A stretch of 64,000 nt of DNA. Source: CAMCXE01 sp046347475 (GTDB lineage: Bacteria > Pseudomonadota > Gammaproteobacteria > Pseudomonadales > Cellvibrionaceae). Made by a program: the position numbers and the translations under genes. The notes beneath the pieces are model-generated. The model saw nothing but the letters and a program-made list of their open reading frames with translations, was not told where the DNA came from and ran no database searches. Of the stretch, positions 25,602 to 34,675 are shown one piece after another (the stretch's first letter is position 1; every line of letters starts with the position of its first letter). The DNA lies in contig JAXMGD010000001.1 of NCBI GenBank assembly GCA_046347475.1, positions 806,001 through 870,000 of the forward strand, in the 5' to 3' direction.

Positions 25602-26909
25602 TTAGGCCTCGGCGCGGATACCCTGTTTAAAGGCATCCGGAAAATACTTCAGGGCACTTTGCAGCGGCTCCATGGCGCCAGGGGCGTGGGCGCAGAAGGT
25701 TTTGCCCGGCCCTAAAAAGCGCGTTAGTTGCTGCAAGGTGTCTATATCGTCAGGCTCACCTTCACCTTTTTCGATGGCTTGCAGAATTTTCACCGTCCAG
25801 GGTAGGCCGTCCCGGCAGGGGGTGCACCAACCGCAGGATTCGCGGGCGAAGAACTGCTCTAGGTTGCGCACCACGGAGACTATGTTCTGTTTATTGTCCA
25901 CCACCATAATGAGCGCGGTACCCATACGGCTACCGGCTTTCATGATGGTGTCGTAATCCATGGGCAGGTCTAAATGCTCAGGCATTAGGAAGTCGGTGGA
26001 GGCACCGCCGGGCAGCCAGCAGGTCAGCTCTAAGCCATCCGCCATGCCGCCGCCGTGGGTGTAGAGCAGCTCGCGGGCGCTGGTGCCTATGGGCAATTCC
26101 CATAGGCCGGTAATTTTGGCGCGGCCGGAAATGCCGTACATCTTGGTGCCCGCATCCGGGCTTTTGCCTTGGGATAAACCCTTAAACCACTCAGCACCGC
26201 GCAGCAGAATCGGCGGGATGTTCATGAGGGTTTCCACATTGTTGACGATAGTGGGCTTACCCCAGGCACCGGCTAATTGTGGGAAAGGTGGCTTGGTGCG
26301 CGGGTTGGCGCGGCGGCCTTCTAAGGAGTTGATCAGCGCTGTTTCTTCGCCACAGATGTAGCGACCAGCACCCGTGTGCACAAAAAGCTCGAAGTTAAAG
26401 CCGCTGCCTTGGATGTTCTCGCCTAGGTAACCGGCGGCTTTGGCTTGATCAATTGCGGCGTTTAAACGCTCGGCGGCCAGAATGTATTCACCGCGCAGGA
26501 AGATAAAACCTTTGCTGGCGCCAATGGCATAGGCAGCTACCGCCATAGCTTCCACCAACTGGTGGGGCAGCTCTTCCATCAGCATGCGGTCTTTAAAGGT
26601 GCCCGGTTCCATTTCGTCGGCGTTGCACACCAGATACTTCTGTCCGGCATCCGGCCCCATGGGGATCAGTGACCATTTAATGCCGGTGGGGAAGCCCGCG
26701 CCGCCGCGGCCGCGCAGGTTGGAGGCTTTCACTTCCGCCTGCACATCGGTTTGCGCCATGGCGAAGGCTTTTTTTAGAGCGCTGTAGCCTTCTAGGGCTT
26801 CATAGTCTTTGATGTCCAACACGGCTTTGCCCGCTTGGGTATAACGCCAAGTGAGCGGGTGAGTTTCGGGGCCTACGTTGCTTAAGCCGAGGTTTACATT
26901 TGAACTCAT
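25602..26909 (-). CDS. nuoF: NADH-quinone oxidoreductase subunit F (NADH- and FMN-binding)
   Basis: 435 residues. The Rossmann-like region has the NADH/FMN glycine motif LRGRGGAGFPTGIKW and the FMN-contacting segment CNADEMEPGTFKDR. The N3 4Fe-4S cluster ligands are ESCGWCTPCRDG plus the later FCAHAPGA cysteine. This is where NADH is oxidised. Its start overlaps the nuoE stop by four bases. Confidence 0.97.
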   Translation of the reverse strand: MSSNVNLGLSNVGPETHPLTWRYTQAGKAVLDIKDYEALEGYSALKKAFAMAQTDVQAEVKASNLRGRGGAGFPTGIKWSLIPMGPDAGQKYLVCNADEMEPGTFKDRMLMEELPHQLVEAMAVAAYAIGASKGFIFLRGEYILAAERLNAAIDQAKAAGYLGENIQGSGFNFELFVHTGAGRYICGEETALINSLEGRRANPRTKPPFPQLAGAWGKPTIVNNVETLMNIPPILLRGAEWFKGLSQGKSPDAGTKMYGISGRAKITGLWELPIGTSARELLYTHGGGMADGLELTCWLPGGASTDFLMPEHLDLPMDYDTIMKAGSRMGTALIMVVDNKQNIVSVVRNLEQFFARESCGWCTPCRDGLPWTVKILQAIEKGEGEPDDIDTLQQLTRFLGPGKTFCAHAPGAMEPLQSALKYFPDAFKQGIRAEA

Positions 26910-27445
26910 GCGTATTGCTCCAAGACCTGGTTAAGGTTGCTGGGGCTGACATTAAAGTGGGTGTCATCGTTGATCATTAACACCGGGCCGCGATCACAGG
27001 CGCCCAAACAGCACACCGGCAGCAGAGTAAAGCGGTCGTCAGAGGTGGTCTGGCCAGGCTTAATGCCCAGTGTGCTTTGCAGTGCGGCATACAGCTCATC
27101 AAAGCCGGTGAGAAAGCAGCCGATGCTGTCGCAGACAATAATCACGTGGCGGCCAACCGGCTGGCGGTAGATGCGGTTGTAAAAGGTGGCTACACCTTCA
27201 ACGTCAGCGGCGGAAATACTCAGCAGCTCAGCGATGAGCGCTATGGCGCCATCGGGCACCCAGCGGCGGTGTTTCTGGACGATTTTCAGGGCGTCGATGG
27301 AGGCGGCACGCGGGTCTTCATAGTGATGAATAGCGTGTTCGATCTCGTGGCGCTCAGACTCAGTCAGCGCAAACGGCGCACCGTTTTCGGTGGCAATGAG
27401 GGCGGAGTAAGGCGTGCTGGATTGGGAAGAATTAGCGGTCGACAT
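26906..27445 (-). CDS. nuoE: NADH-quinone oxidoreductase subunit E
   Basis: 179 residues with a thioredoxin-like 2Fe-2S domain. The four ligands are C105 and C110 (VCDSIGCFL), and C146 and C150 (PVCCLGACDRGP), binding cluster N1a. It forms the NADH dehydrogenase module with NuoF and NuoG. It overlaps the end of nuoCD by 14 bases. Confidence 0.96.
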   Translation of the reverse strand: MSTANSSQSSTPYSALIATENGAPFALTESERHEIEHAIHHYEDPRAASIDALKIVQKHRRWVPDGAIALIAELLSISAADVEGVATFYNRIYRQPVGRHVIIVCDSIGCFLTGFDELYAALQSTLGIKPGQTTSDDRFTLLPVCCLGACDRGPVLMINDDTHFNVSPSNLNQVLEQYA

Positions 27446-29210
27446 CGGCCATCACAAAGTCAATTGAGCCTAGGTAGGCGATTAAATCCGGGATCATGGA
27501 GCCACGGATTACCGAAGGGATTTGTTGCAAGTGAGCAAAACTCGGCGTGCGAATACGCGTGCGGTAGCTCATGGTGCTGTTGTCAGAGGTGAGGTAGTAG
27601 CTGTTGATGCCTTTGGTGGCTTCTATCATCTGGCTGCTCTCACCTGCGGGCATGATCGGCCCCCAGGACACAGATAAAAAGTGCGTAATCAGCGTCTCGA
27701 TGTGCTGCAGGGTGCGCTCTTTGGGCGGCGGACAGGTCAGCGGGTGATCGGCCTTATAGGCACCGGCTGGCATATTCTCTAAACACTGCTTAATGATGCG
27801 CACGCTCTGGTGCATCTCTTCTAAACGCAGCAGGCAGCGGTCATAGGCATCGCCATTGTTGGCCAGCGGCACTTCGAACTCGTAATTTTCATACCCGGAG
27901 TAGGGGCGCGCTTTACGCAGGTCGAAGTTTACGCCGGTGGCGCGCAGGCCAGGGCCGGTAACACCCCAAGCCAGGGCTTCGTCTTTGGTGTACTGGGCTA
28001 CACCCACCGAGCGGGTGCGCACAATGGAGTTCTTCACGGCGGCTTTTTCGTACTCTTTTAAGCGCGGTGGCAGCCACTCGATGAATTCGCGTACCAGCCG
28101 GTCCCAGCCTTTGGGCAGGTCGTGGGCTACGCCGCCGATACGGTACCAAGCCGGGTGCATACGAAAACCGGTGATGGCTTCGATCACGTCGTAGGCTTTC
28201 ATACGGTCGGTGAACATAAAGAACACCGGTGACATGCCGCCCACGTCTTGGATATAGGTGCCGAGGTATAACAGGTGCGAGGTGATGCGGAAGAATTCCG
28301 CCAGCATTACACGGATGGTTTTCACCCGCTCAGGCACTTCAATACCGGCGAGTTTTTCCACTGCCAACACGTAAGGCAGGTTGTTCATCACCCCGCCTAA
28401 ATAGTCTATGCGGTCGGTGTAGGGAATAAAGCTGTGCCAGGTTTGGCGCTCGGCCATTTTCTCGGCGCCGCGATGGTGGTAGCCGATGTCCGGCACGCAG
28501 TCGAGAATCTCTTCGCCGTCCAGCTGCAACACAATACGGAAGGCACCGTGAGCGGAGGGGTGGTTGGGGCCGAGGTTTAAGAACATAAAGTCCTCGTTCT
28601 CGGTGCCCTTTTTCATGCCCCATTCTTCAGGCTTAAATAACAGCGCCTCTTGCTCTAAGTCCTGCTTGGCGGCGTTGAGCCTGAAGGGATCGAATTCGGT
28701 CGCGCGGGCAGGGTAGTCCTTGCGCAGCGGATGGCCTTCCCAATAATTGGGCAGCAATATGCGACACAGATGGGGGTGGCCTTGGAAGACTATGCCAAAC
28801 AGGTCCCAGACTTCCCGCTCGTACCAGTTGGCATTAGGCCAAATGCCCACCACGGAGGGCAGGTTTAGATCGCTGCTGCCGAGGGCAACCTTGATGCGCA
28901 CATCGCTATTACGCTCGATGGAGATCAGGTGGTAAAACACCGTGAAATCGGCGATAGGCAAGCCGTGTTTGTACTGACGCAGGCGCTCGTCGGCGGCGGA
29001 CAAGTCGTACAACATAACGTAGGGCTTGGGCAGGCCGCGCAGAAAACGCAGCACATCCACTACAAGGTCGCGTGGCACCCAGAGGGTAGGGGTGTTATCC
29101 AGGGTGGACTGGAAGGTAAAGGCTTCGCTGCCAAATTGGCCGTAGAGTTCGGCCACCACGGCGTGTTGTGCGCCGGGTGCAAGCGGTGTCTGGGTGACGG
29201 TGTCAGTCAT
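27432..29210 (-). CDS. nuoC: NADH-quinone oxidoreductase fused subunit C/D
   Basis: 592 residues. NuoC (about 1-185, ending with the LPNYWEGHPLRKDYPARATEF-type segment) is fused to NuoD (about 200-592), as in E. coli and many Gammaproteobacteria. NuoD is related to the large subunit of NiFe hydrogenases. It carries the quinone-site segment FLNLGPNHPSAHGAFRIVL and the C-terminal PSFAHLQQIPSVIRGSMIPDLIAYLGSID. The fused gene is often called nuoCD. It lies in the peripheral arm near the quinone-binding site. Confidence 0.97.
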   Translation of the reverse strand: MTDTVTQTPLAPGAQHAVVAELYGQFGSEAFTFQSTLDNTPTLWVPRDLVVDVLRFLRGLPKPYVMLYDLSAADERLRQYKHGLPIADFTVFYHLISIERNSDVRIKVALGSSDLNLPSVVGIWPNANWYEREVWDLFGIVFQGHPHLCRILLPNYWEGHPLRKDYPARATEFDPFRLNAAKQDLEQEALLFKPEEWGMKKGTENEDFMFLNLGPNHPSAHGAFRIVLQLDGEEILDCVPDIGYHHRGAEKMAERQTWHSFIPYTDRIDYLGGVMNNLPYVLAVEKLAGIEVPERVKTIRVMLAEFFRITSHLLYLGTYIQDVGGMSPVFFMFTDRMKAYDVIEAITGFRMHPAWYRIGGVAHDLPKGWDRLVREFIEWLPPRLKEYEKAAVKNSIVRTRSVGVAQYTKDEALAWGVTGPGLRATGVNFDLRKARPYSGYENYEFEVPLANNGDAYDRCLLRLEEMHQSVRIIKQCLENMPAGAYKADHPLTCPPPKERTLQHIETLITHFLSVSWGPIMPAGESSQMIEATKGINSYYLTSDNSTMSYRTRIRTPSFAHLQQIPSVIRGSMIPDLIAYLGSIDFVMADVDR

Positions 29211-29233
29211 TCGATCAAGTCGCCAAGGAATCG

Positions 29234-29908
29234 TTAAATGGAGTCGGGGCTGCGCAGTTCAGTTACGGCTATGCGCTCAGCTTGTTTGCGATCTCGCTCT
29301 GCTTGCATGTCGGCCCGGTAAACACCCTGCTCACCCACTACCCAGGAGAGTGGCCGACGCTCTTTGCCGATGGAGTCTTGCAGCAGCGTTAGCGCTTGTA
29401 AAAAAGCTTCCGGGCGAGGTGGGCAGCCGGGGATATACACATCCACCGGCAAAAACTTATCAACGCCCTGCACCACGGAATAAATGTCATACATGCCGCC
29501 GGAATTGGCGCAGGCGCCCATGGAGATCACCCATTTGGGTTCCAGCATTTGCTCGTACAGGCGCTGGACAACGGGGGCCATTTTGATAAAACAGGTGCCC
29601 GCTACCACCATCAGGTCGGCTTGGCGAGGCGAAGCGCGAATTACTTCCGCACCAAACCGCGCGAGGTCGTGCGGCGAGGTAAAGGCGGTGGCCATCTCTA
29701 CGTAGCAGCAGGAGAGACCGAAGTTGTAGGGCCAAAGGGAATTGGAGCGGCCCCAGTTGACTACACCGTGCAACATATCCTCAAGCTTGCCCATAAAAAC
29801 ACTTTTATGGACTTCGTCGGTCAGCGGGTCAGCTACAGTCTGCTGATCCTGCATGGGATATTGCTGGCCGGGAGTATTAAGATTTGGGCGAGTAAGTGTG
29901 TACTTCAT
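29234..29908 (-). CDS. nuoB: NADH-quinone oxidoreductase subunit B
   Basis: 224 residues. It binds the terminal cluster N2 through the adjacent cysteines C67-C68 (FGLSCCYVEMA), C132 (MGACANSGG) and C162 (PGCPPRPE), all present. N2 reduces quinone. The N-terminal 40 residues are variable, as in relatives. It lies nine bases after nuoA and 23 before nuoCD. Confidence 0.97.
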   Translation of the reverse strand: MKYTLTRPNLNTPGQQYPMQDQQTVADPLTDEVHKSVFMGKLEDMLHGVVNWGRSNSLWPYNFGLSCCYVEMATAFTSPHDLARFGAEVIRASPRQADLMVVAGTCFIKMAPVVQRLYEQMLEPKWVISMGACANSGGMYDIYSVVQGVDKFLPVDVYIPGCPPRPEAFLQALTLLQDSIGKERRPLSWVVGEQGVYRADMQAERDRKQAERIAVTELRSPDSI

Positions 29909-29917
29909 AACTAGGCT

Positions 29918-30352
29918 CTACTTGGATTCTTGTGCGCGCAGCTGCTCTTGCTGCAGTCGTCGTCGGCGCAATTGCTCGGGTGCCCAATCCAGCGCGCCTA
30001 TACGCACCAGGTACACAAGCCCAGCCAATAAAATAACGATGAAGGTAACGGCTTCAGCAAAGCCGACCCAGCCGGATTCGCGCACGGAGACTGACCAGGC
30101 AAATAAATACAGGGCTTCAACGTCGAAAATAACGAAAAACATGGCTACCAAGTAAAACTTGGCCGAAAGCCTCAAGCGGGCGCCGCCTTGCGATACTACG
30201 CCGGACTCAAACGGGTCGTTTTTAGCCCGACCGGTGGCGCGGCCACCGAGCAACCAGGGGATGCCGAGCATGAACGCGAGTAAGAAAACCACGCCGCCTA
30301 AATAGGCGGCGATGGTGAGGTATTCATGAAACTGTGCAGGGGTAAGCGACAC
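29918..30352 (-). CDS. nuoA: NADH-quinone oxidoreductase subunit A
   Basis: 144 residues with three membrane helices, the equivalent of ND3. The conserved loop between helices one and two is present as KNDPFESGV, lacking the usual cysteine (ESGV in place of the ECG form), as in E. coli-type complexes. FYLVAMFFVIFDVEALYLF carries the conserved acidic pair. It is the first gene of the operon. The C-terminal tail is rich in Arg and Gln. Confidence 0.95.
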   Translation of the reverse strand: MSLTPAQFHEYLTIAAYLGGVVFLLAFMLGIPWLLGGRATGRAKNDPFESGVVSQGGARLRLSAKFYLVAMFFVIFDVEALYLFAWSVSVRESGWVGFAEAVTFIVILLAGLVYLVRIGALDWAPEQLRRRRLQQEQLRAQESK

Positions 30353-30383
30353 GCAAGTGGCTCCGACAATGACATTTCAAACC

Positions 30384-30427
30384 AAAAAAAAGCCCTCCTG
30401 CGGATGCAGGACGCACTTCTTTAGGGC
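30384..30427 (-). terminator. terminator-like hairpin in the nuo leader (possible attenuator)
   Basis: On the minus strand, reading toward nuoA: GCCCT, a 12-base bulge, CCTGC, loop ATCC, GCAGG, AGGGC, then eight T. The 3' strand GCAGGAGGGC is continuous and ends at a U-run, as in intrinsic terminators. It lies 32 bases before the nuoA start and downstream of the likely nuo promoter. No minus-strand gene other than metR (ending 320 bases upstream) could need it, so attenuation of nuo is possible. Confidence 0.45.
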
Positions 30428-30441
30428 CTAGATAGCCGAAA

Positions 30442-30470
30442 AGTATACCAAGGCACAAAAGTAACAACAA
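30442..30470 (-). promoter_or_regulatory. likely sigma-70 promoter of the nuo operon
   Basis: On the minus strand, TTGTTG (30470-30465) and TATACT (30447-30442) are separated by 17 bases, about 90 bases before nuoA. Of the 394-base gap between nuoA and metR, this promoter and the hairpin after it are the only structures I recognise; the remaining ~280 bases (30471-30746) show nothing clear. Confidence 0.5.
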
Positions 30471-30746
30471 CACGTTCTAATTTGGCGCGGAACTTTTGCT
30501 CGGGGGGCGTTTGGGCTAATGGCGAGAGCCGCCAGCAAAAAACGTGCGCGCATCTGTGCAGGCCATGAATGTTGGTTTTAACGGAGGCATGGCGGGAGGC
30601 TGTGCCTGGGGGGCGGGCGATGGTGTGCTCAAACCAATGGCCCGGCAACCCCACAGGAGGCGCTATTAATGTGGCGCCTGGTGTAACAAACCCTACACGT
30701 CTGAACTAGCAGGGCCCGCGATTTGGCGCTCTCAAACAACACAATT

Positions 30747-31643
30747 TTAGAATTCTTGAGCGGCTCCGCTTCGGCTGATGCCTATGAAGTCCTCCATGTA
30801 GGGAATCTCGGTGTCGCCCCGCCGCAATACCAAGTACAGGATTTTTTGTACCCCCTGCTCGCCAAGCCCTAGGGCTTGAATGGCGTATTCGTCGCTTAAT
30901 TTGGCGGCCAGCCAATCCGGCAGTGTGCATACGCCGCGCCCTTGAGCTACCAGCAGCAGCATGATTTCTAACGCCTCAAGTGTTGTGTGGGCTTGGGGTT
31001 TGACGCCTGCCGGTATCAGAAATTGAGTGAATACATCGAGCCGTTGAATATCCACGGGAAAGGTAAATAAGGTCTGCGCCGCTAAATCTTCCGGGTTGAT
31101 CCAAGAGCGTTTGGCGAGTGCGTGATCAGGCGCGGTAATTAATTTCAGGGCATATTTAAATACTGGAATATTGATCAGGTGCGGTGCGTGAATGGGATCG
31201 CTGGTAATTAACATATCAATTGCGTGCTGCTCCAGGGCCTCCTTGCCGTTAAAGCGAAAACGTTGAATAACATCCAAGTCCACCCCAGGCCAGCGGGGTA
31301 AAAATATCTTTAATTGTTGCAGCAACCATTCATAACAGGGGTGGCATTCCATGCCGATGCGCAATTGCCCTTGTCTGCCACAAGCCAGGGCTTTTAGTTG
31401 TTGGTCTGCCGCTTCTAAACGCGGTAAAACATCATCACCTGTAGCCAATAAATAGCGGCCTGCGGCGGTTAATTGCAATTTACGGCCCTGCTTTTCCCAC
31501 AGAGTTACACCGGTTATTTGTTCGAGTTTGCGTATGCTATGGGTCAAAGCGGACTGGGTTAAGTGCAGTTTTTCCGCCGCTGCGGCGAGGCTGCCGGTTT
31601 GGGCTAGATTGCGCAGAAGTGTGAGGTGATGCCTCTCAATCAT
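30747..31643 (-). CDS. metR: LysR-family methionine regulator MetR
   Basis: 298 residues. The N-terminal winged helix (about 1-60; SLAAAAEKLHLTQSALTHSIRKLE) matches MetR closely. The effector domain begins LRIGMECHPCYEWL, corresponding to the IECHSC motif of E. coli MetR, the homocysteine-responsive activator of metE and metH. It is divergent from metE with a 261-base shared control region, the classic arrangement. The ATG overlaps one MetR-box-like site, suggesting autoregulation. Confidence 0.92.
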   Translation of the reverse strand: MIERHHLTLLRNLAQTGSLAAAAEKLHLTQSALTHSIRKLEQITGVTLWEKQGRKLQLTAAGRYLLATGDDVLPRLEAADQQLKALACGRQGQLRIGMECHPCYEWLLQQLKIFLPRWPGVDLDVIQRFRFNGKEALEQHAIDMLITSDPIHAPHLINIPVFKYALKLITAPDHALAKRSWINPEDLAAQTLFTFPVDIQRLDVFTQFLIPAGVKPQAHTTLEALEIMLLLVAQGRGVCTLPDWLAAKLSDEYAIQALGLGEQGVQKILYLVLRRGDTEIPYMEDFIGISRSGAAQEF

Positions 31644-31676
31644 GAATTTGGCTCATGTTAGCGTGAATTTATATCA
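31643..31676. promoter_or_regulatory. two MetR-box-like sites
   Basis: TGAATTTGGCTCA (31643-31655) and TGAATTTATATCA (31664-31676) each fit TGAA-N5-TTCA with one mismatch. They are 21 bases apart (about two helical turns) and sit at and just before the metR start. The rest of the metR-metE gap shows no cobalamin or SAM riboswitch that I can recognise. Confidence 0.35.
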
Positions 31677-31904
31677 GTTTTAATCATGCGTTGTGCTAAG
31701 TAAAGTTTTTTCAGGGGCCATTGTTTAGGTTGGTTAAAGATTAATGAAGATTTGCAGGCGTGTACTCGAAGTTCGCTATGTTTGAATCAAAACTCATTAT
31801 TCACTCGGGTGAGTTGAAATGCGTATTGCTCAGCGCTTGTAAAAAATATACCCATGGCTAAACAGTCGCAAAAAACAATTACAGAAATTAGTTAAGGTAT
31901 TAGC

Positions 31905-34190
31905 ATGATTACAACGCATAATTTAGGGTTTCCGCGCATTGGTGCCCAGAGGGAATTAAAATGGGCTAATGAGTACTACTGGCGGGGTGAGATAACCCAG
32001 GCGGATTATTTGTCCCGCACCCACACAATTGCGCTGCAGGCGATGCAGTTACAAATATCGAGCGGAGTGGATTATTTGCCCCTGGGGGATTTCTCATTCT
32101 ACGATCAGGTGTTGGATACAAGTTTTTGGTTGGGGAATTTACCGGCCCGCAGCGGCACAGGTGGGGCGCTTGATAATTATTTTCGCGCAGCAAGAGGCCG
32201 AGCAGCCTGCGCAGAAGGCTGTATTGCTGGTGAAATGACGAAATGGTTTGATACCAATTACCATTACATAGTGCCAGAGTTTACCGCTGATACTGAATTT
32301 TCTTTGCAGTTAGATTTTTGGCTGCGGCATTTTAATGCGGCCCAAAGTGTTGATCACTTAAGTAAGCCGGTTATATTGGGCCCGCTCAGTTATTTGTGGT
32401 TGGGTAAGAGTAAAGATGGCAGTGAAAAACTAGCCCTGCTAGAGCGGTTAATTCCTGTTTATCGGGATTTATTGGCTGAGTTTGCTGCGCGAGGTTTTGC
32501 CTGGGTGCAAATAGATGAACCTATTTTAGCTCTGGATTTGCCTGCGCAATGGGTGGTTGCCTTTGAGCAGGCTTATCATCGTTTGCAGACGCCAGGCATT
32601 AAAAGTTTGTTGGCGGTATATTTTGGCGCGCTGCAGGAAAATTTGCGCACCGCCCTGGCGCTGCCGGTGGCTGGTCTGCATCTAGATATGGTGCGCGGCA
32701 AAGCAGATTTAACGGCGGCGCTTGATTTATTGCCCGGCCATAAAGTGCTCTCGTTGGGTGTCATTGACGGCCGCAATATTTGGCGCAGCGACTTAAACGG
32801 CCTGCTTAATTGGTTAGAGCCTGTGGCGGCGCGGCTCAAGGAGCGTTTGTGGCTGGCGCCTTCCTGTTCGCTTTTGCATGTGCCTGTAGATTTAGATTGT
32901 GAGACACAACTAGATGCGGAAATTAAACCCTGGTTGAGTTTTGCCAAACAAAAATTAACCGAATTAAATCTGCTCAAAATTGCTCTGAATCAGGGGCGAG
33001 GGGTTATATCGGCCGCGCTTGAAGAAAATAAGCAGGCGCTGGTGCAGCGGCAGCAGTCACAATCAGTGCACAAGCCACACATCCAAAAGGCGCTAGCGCA
33101 GAGTGTGAAACAGGGCGTGGATAGACCAACTCCCTACGCGGTGCGGGCTGAATTACAGCAGGCAAAATTTCAATTACCCCTGTTTCCCACTACGAGCATA
33201 GGTTCATTTCCGCAGACAAACGAGATTCGCGCCGCGCGCAAAGCATTTAAAAATGGCGTTATAAATGCTGAACAATATGAGGCTGCCCTGGCCGAGCATG
33301 TAATCACAACCATTCAAATCCAAGAGGATTTGGGCGTGGATGTGTTGGTACATGGTGAAGCCGAGCGCAATGATATGGTGGAGTATTTTGCAGAATTTTT
33401 AGCGGGTATTTGTTTTAGCGAATTTGGCTGGGTGCAAAGTTATGGCAGCCGCTGCGTGAAACCGCCGATTATTTACGGTGATATTGAGCGGCTAGCGCCT
33501 ATGACACTGCACTGGAGTACTTTTGCGGCCAGTAACACACAAAAACCTATGAAAGGCATGTTAACCGGCCCTATTACACTTTTGCAGTGGTCGTTTGTAC
33601 GGGATGATCAGCCGCGCGCACGCACGGCATTGCAGCTTGCCTTGGCTCTGCAGGCTGAAATTGCCGACTTAGAACGTGCAGGCGTGCGTATTATTCAGGT
33701 GGATGAACCGGCTTTGCGAGAAGGGTTGCCGCTGCGCAAAGCGCAGTGGGATCATTATTTAACCTGGGCGGTGCAGGCATTTAAATTGAGCGTAAGCGCA
33801 GTGGCGGATGACACACAAATTCATACGCATATGTGTTATGCCGAATTTAACGATATTTTACCGGCAATTGCCGCTTTGGATGCGGATGTCATTACGATCG
33901 AAACCTCCCGTTCTGACATGGAATTATTAACGGCCTTTGGTGAATTCGCTTACCCCAACGCAATTGGCCCAGGTGTGTACGATATTCACAGCCCTAATTT
34001 GCCGACTCAGGCCCACATGGAAACCCTATTGCGCAAAGCCTTAGAAACTATTCCGCCGGAGCGTTTATGGGTAAATCCCGATTGTGGCCTTAAAACCCGC
34101 GGGTGGCCGGAAACGATAGCGGCGCTACAGACTATGGTGGCTGCAGCTAAAAAATTGCGGGCTGAATATGTATCCGCTGCCGTATCTTAA
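31905..34190 (+). CDS. metE: cobalamin-independent methionine synthase MetE
   Basis: 761 residues, normal length. It transfers a methyl group from 5-methyltetrahydropteroyl-triglutamate to homocysteine in the cytoplasm. The N-terminal barrel (TTHNLGFPRIGAQRELKWA) is joined to the catalytic C-terminal barrel (FPTTSIGSFPQTNEIR). Zinc ligands are His and Cys in IHTHMCYAEFNDI, a downstream Glu (VITIETSRSDME) and Cys in VNPDCGLKTRGW. AAGG lies nine bases before the ATG. It is divergent from metR. Confidence 0.97.
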   Translation: MITTHNLGFPRIGAQRELKWANEYYWRGEITQADYLSRTHTIALQAMQLQISSGVDYLPLGDFSFYDQVLDTSFWLGNLPARSGTGGALDNYFRAARGRAACAEGCIAGEMTKWFDTNYHYIVPEFTADTEFSLQLDFWLRHFNAAQSVDHLSKPVILGPLSYLWLGKSKDGSEKLALLERLIPVYRDLLAEFAARGFAWVQIDEPILALDLPAQWVVAFEQAYHRLQTPGIKSLLAVYFGALQENLRTALALPVAGLHLDMVRGKADLTAALDLLPGHKVLSLGVIDGRNIWRSDLNGLLNWLEPVAARLKERLWLAPSCSLLHVPVDLDCETQLDAEIKPWLSFAKQKLTELNLLKIALNQGRGVISAALEENKQALVQRQQSQSVHKPHIQKALAQSVKQGVDRPTPYAVRAELQQAKFQLPLFPTTSIGSFPQTNEIRAARKAFKNGVINAEQYEAALAEHVITTIQIQEDLGVDVLVHGEAERNDMVEYFAEFLAGICFSEFGWVQSYGSRCVKPPIIYGDIERLAPMTLHWSTFAASNTQKPMKGMLTGPITLLQWSFVRDDQPRARTALQLALALQAEIADLERAGVRIIQVDEPALREGLPLRKAQWDHYLTWAVQAFKLSVSAVADDTQIHTHMCYAEFNDILPAIAALDADVITIETSRSDMELLTAFGEFAYPNAIGPGVYDIHSPNLPTQAHMETLLRKALETIPPERLWVNPDCGLKTRGWPETIAALQTMVAAAKKLRAEYVSAAVS

Positions 34191-34231
34191 TCTGCCAGAA
34201 AAATACGATTTACTCCCCCTCGCCGCATTTA

Positions 34232-34262
34232 TTAACCCGGCATTTAAAAGCCGCCGGGTTAA
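34232..34262 (+). terminator. hairpin after metE
   Basis: TTAACCCGGC (34232-34241) and GCCGGGTTAA (34253-34262) form a perfect 10-base stem with an 11-base loop, 42 bases after the metE stop. There is only a weak T-run afterwards, so it may act as a transcript-stabilising hairpin rather than a strong terminator. Confidence 0.45.
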
Positions 34263-34313
34263 TAATTCTGGCGGTGTTCGTTACAGTGTCTTTACGTTAC
34301 TACCAAGGCACCA

Positions 34314-34415
34314 GCAATCAATACACATCATTTCAGACATGCCGTGAATACATCCGTGTAGGCTCGCCAAAAAGATCCCTATTTTTGACGGTCTGAAATC
34401 ATGTGTATTCATTGC
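34314..34415. repeat. long inverted repeat with a structured centre
   Basis: 25-base arms (34314-34338 and 34391-34415) match with two mismatches; the core is AATACACAT, one variable base, ATTTCAGAC. The arms flank a 52-base centre containing GAATACATCCGTGTAGGCTCG. It lies in the 485-base gap between metE and the next gene. Open frames here give 'HGCIHGM'-type peptides, which I take as artefacts of a dispersed non-coding repeat. The remainder of the gap (34416-34675) shows nothing clear. Confidence 0.65.
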
Positions 34416-34675
34416 TTCCGTACAGCTAATAAGGGGAGCTGTAGGGGCGCCCTGCATCCACGCTCTCATCCAGTTTTTTGTGGGGCGCCTAGCCAAATTT
34501 GCCTTGCCAGACCGTCGCCGCAAGCTTATGTAAGCCCACTGTTAGGTGGAATAAATTTGTCCTGTTGGATTTTTTATTATCGCCATCGTGATAGGTAGAA
34601 TTTTGCATTACACTGCGCGCCCCAGGCGCGGCCCCTCGCGTCGATTTACCTTACTCATCGTACCAGGAGCTTTAT

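Noticed and set aside
30421..30654. 77-codon minus-strand frame upstream of nuoA
   Set aside because: It runs through the likely nuo promoter and hairpin and has no ribosome-binding site or known motif.
31644..31904. Cobalamin or SAM riboswitch before metE
   Set aside because: The 261-base region lacks a B12-box-like motif and the expected stem pattern; control by MetR is the better explanation.
34281..34523. 80-codon minus-strand frame downstream of metE
   Set aside because: It lies over the inverted repeat and has low-quality sequence typical of translated non-coding repeats.
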